Source: an uncultured Zetaproteobacteria bacterium (GTDB lineage Bacteria; Pseudomonadota; Zetaproteobacteria; Mariprofundales; Mariprofundaceae). Taken from it: a DNA stretch of 6,007 bases. A program made the translations under genes and the position numbers. The stretch lies in NCBI GenBank assembly GCA_913056285.1, contig CAJXNE010000128.1, positions 1 through 6,007 of the forward strand, given 5' to 3'. The notes under the pieces are model-generated. The model did no database searches. It was not told where the DNA came from and saw nothing but the letters and a program-made list of their open reading frames with translations. Below, one piece after another: positions 5,995 through 6,007 of the stretch (position 1 is its first letter; the number at the start of each line of letters is the position of its first letter).

Positions 5995-6007
5995 ATGCCG
6001 GGCAGTT
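5995..6007 (+). CDS. Start of the presumed IS transposase gene (first codons only)
   Basis: ATG at 5995 is preceded by GGAGG (5984-5988) with a six-base spacer and reads M-P-G-S before the window ends. Many IS21 IstA proteins begin with Met-Pro-Gly, which fits, but four residues cannot identify a protein. A second ATG at 5982 overlaps the Shine-Dalgarno and is less likely. Confidence 0.35.

Larger units (their letters stand above)
5903..6007 (+). mobile_element. Left end of an insertion sequence, probably IS21 family (runs off the window)
   Basis: Homology to the recombinase stops near 5898-5902. There a TG (5903-5904) starts a different sequence: two tandem 23-bp repeats (5906-5951), then about 30 bases, a GGAGG and an ATG (5995). 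Multiple direct repeats just inside a terminal TG, followed closely by the first transposase gene, is typical of IS21-family ends, where they bind the IstA transposase. Assignment rests on layout only, since just 13 bases of coding sequence are visible. The other end and any target duplication are outside the window. Confidence 0.6.

Overview
The window comes from a Gram-negative bacterium, most likely a beta- or gammaproteobacterium. Evidence is a FadL-type outer-membrane porin, a PilB/GspE-type pilus or secretion ATPase and a bacterial tRNA-Glu with an encoded CCA end. No gene allows a genus call. The left three quarters look like ordinary chromosome. The right quarter, from the tRNA onward, is a mobile-element landing site that has been hit a second time.

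Layout, left to right. At 1-728 (minus) is the N-terminal part of a FadL/OmpP1-family porin that runs off the left edge. A gene-free stretch at 729-1120 holds a compact palindromic, MITE-like element (about 886-1022). At 1121-1999 (minus) is a complete EamA/DMT-family inner-membrane transporter. A 366-base divergent intergenic region (2000-2365) has a plausible sigma70 promoter and a very small ORF with a strong Shine-Dalgarno that may be a frameshifted small membrane or secreted protein. At 2366-4567 (plus) is the main gene: a 733-residue type II/type IV secretion ATPase fused at its C terminus to a complete CheY-like receiver domain. Directly behind it (TGATG stop/start overlap) lie the remains of a second two-component gene, including half a receiver domain without its phospho-acceptor Asp (4567-4790).

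A tRNA-Glu(CTC) follows at 4848-4922 with its own promoter and a strong intrinsic terminator. On the opposite strand the C-terminal two thirds of a large serine recombinase reads through this terminator and ends inside the tRNA, its stop codon lying opposite the anticodon loop. This is the arrangement left when an integrative element enters a tRNA gene. The recombinase has lost its catalytic N-terminal domain: its frame stops at about 5898, where the left end of an insertion sequence (tandem 23-bp terminal repeats, then a Shine-Dalgarno and a start codon; probably IS21 family) begins and runs off the right edge.

How the genes fit together: the ATPase-receiver fusion suggests a pilus or secretion motor under direct phosphorylation control, and the broken gene behind it was probably a signalling partner. 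The porin and the DMT transporter are unrelated housekeeping transport genes. The most noteworthy points are the ATPase-REC fusion, the recombinase/tRNA/terminator overlap and the MITE-like palindrome. I see no wholly new multi-gene system.
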